Assembly: GCA_017509155.1 (NCBI GenBank)
Contig: JAFWQE010000226.1
Span: forward strand, 1 to 34,795
Length of the DNA stretch: 34,795 nucleotides
Source of the DNA: Prevotella sp.
Lineage (GTDB): Bacteria > Bacteroidota > Bacteroidia > Bacteroidales > Bacteroidaceae
Reading direction: 5' to 3'
The notes under the pieces are model-generated. The model was not told the origin of the DNA, searched no databases, and saw only the letters and a list, made by a program, of their open reading frames with translations. How positions within the stretch are numbered: position 1 is the first letter of the stretch; the number at the start of each line of letters is the position of its first letter. The position numbers and the translations under genes were made by a program. Shown one piece after another: positions 34,468-34,795 of the stretch.

Positions 34468-34541
34468 GTAACAATATAGCAGTTGGCACCTCCACACAAT
34501 TAAGAGAGGAATGAAGTATCGTATTCCGTTTTAAATGTGTC

Positions 34542-34795
34542 TTTCCATCTGTGCGCAGCCCCTCCCCTCCCATCTCACTACTCTTTATACACATCTGAAA
34601 TAATCGGCCTGGAAGGCCAGCAGCAACCAGCCCAGGGCAGCGCCCTGGGTACTATGGTCGTGTGTTACTAACGCCCTAGAAGGGCAAAAGCGTTTTCCAG
34701 ATGAAGATGATCAATTCTTATGCCCCTGCAGGGGCGTACATTGGCCATCATATAATACCCAGGGCGTTGCCCTGGGCTGGTTGCTGCTGGCCTTC
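34542..34795. mobile_element. Second copy of the palindromic MITE-like element (truncated by window end)
   Basis: The flank TTTCCATCTGTGCGCAGCC (34542-34560) is the same as at 7714. The element end CTACTCTTTATACACATCTG (34578-34597) follows, then 34598-34795 reads as the reverse complement of about 7962-8166, with only a few differences over about 220 bp. It contains the two inverted GCAGCAACCAGCCCAGGGC blocks with a loop between. No coding. Confidence 0.8.

Overview
The window looks like chromosomal DNA of a Prevotella-like member of the Bacteroidales. The evidence is: repeated Bacteroidetes-type -7 boxes (TAnnTTTG), several with a TTG about 20 bp upstream; lipoproteins with an acidic stretch after the lipid cysteine; a secreted protein with a Bacteroidetes C-terminal sorting tail; and a MoxR/DUF58/DUF4129/DUF4350/SpoIIM/RDD gene set. 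The first ~3 kb is visibly more AT-rich than the rest, where coding DNA is GC-rich and almost every gene has long antisense shadow ORFs.

Layout. 1-2.6 kb: start of a UvrD/PcrA helicase and mtgA (minus), an OmpA-type lipoprotein (minus), and a small membrane protein (plus). 3.1-9.7 kb: sufC-sufD, an ECF sigma / anti-sigma / lipoprotein operon, an ~800 bp repeat field with a MITE-like palindromic element, then sufS. sufB is not in the window. 9.8-11.7 kb: a 22-bp tandem array, a class A acid phosphatase and a YafQ-type toxin-antitoxin pair, the genes on the minus strand. 11.8-19.3 kb: an outer-membrane porin, an imelysin-family lipoprotein, a two-CxxCH di-haem lipoprotein, and a fused ResB/CcsA cytochrome c synthase interrupted by an in-frame TGA just before its WWD haem-handling motif. 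19.4-20.8 kb: an AAA/DUF4143 ATPase behind three 23-bp direct repeats. 21.3-24.2 kb: enolase, convergent with an RDD membrane protein, separated by 14 hairpin/G-quadruplex repeat units whose orientation flips between the two genes. 24.3-30.9 kb: a six-gene membrane/ATPase operon (SpoIIM-like, multipass protein, DUF4129, DUF4350, MoxR, DUF58). 31-34.3 kb: a 1004-residue secreted multidomain protein followed by a 47-codon gene. The window ends inside a second copy of the palindromic element.

Working together. sufCD and sufS serve Fe-S cluster assembly. The porin, imelysin, di-haem protein and cytochrome c synthase form a plausible envelope metal/redox module, because the di-haem protein needs covalent haem attachment. 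The MoxR operon plus the divergent RDD gene probably form one envelope-associated complex of unknown role. The most unusual features are the nonsense codon in the cytochrome c synthase, the near-identical palindromic elements with Tn5-like ends, the template-strand G4/hairpin arrays between convergent genes, the paired 22-bp tandem arrays, the toxin lacking one catalytic residue, and the tiny gene after the secreted protein.
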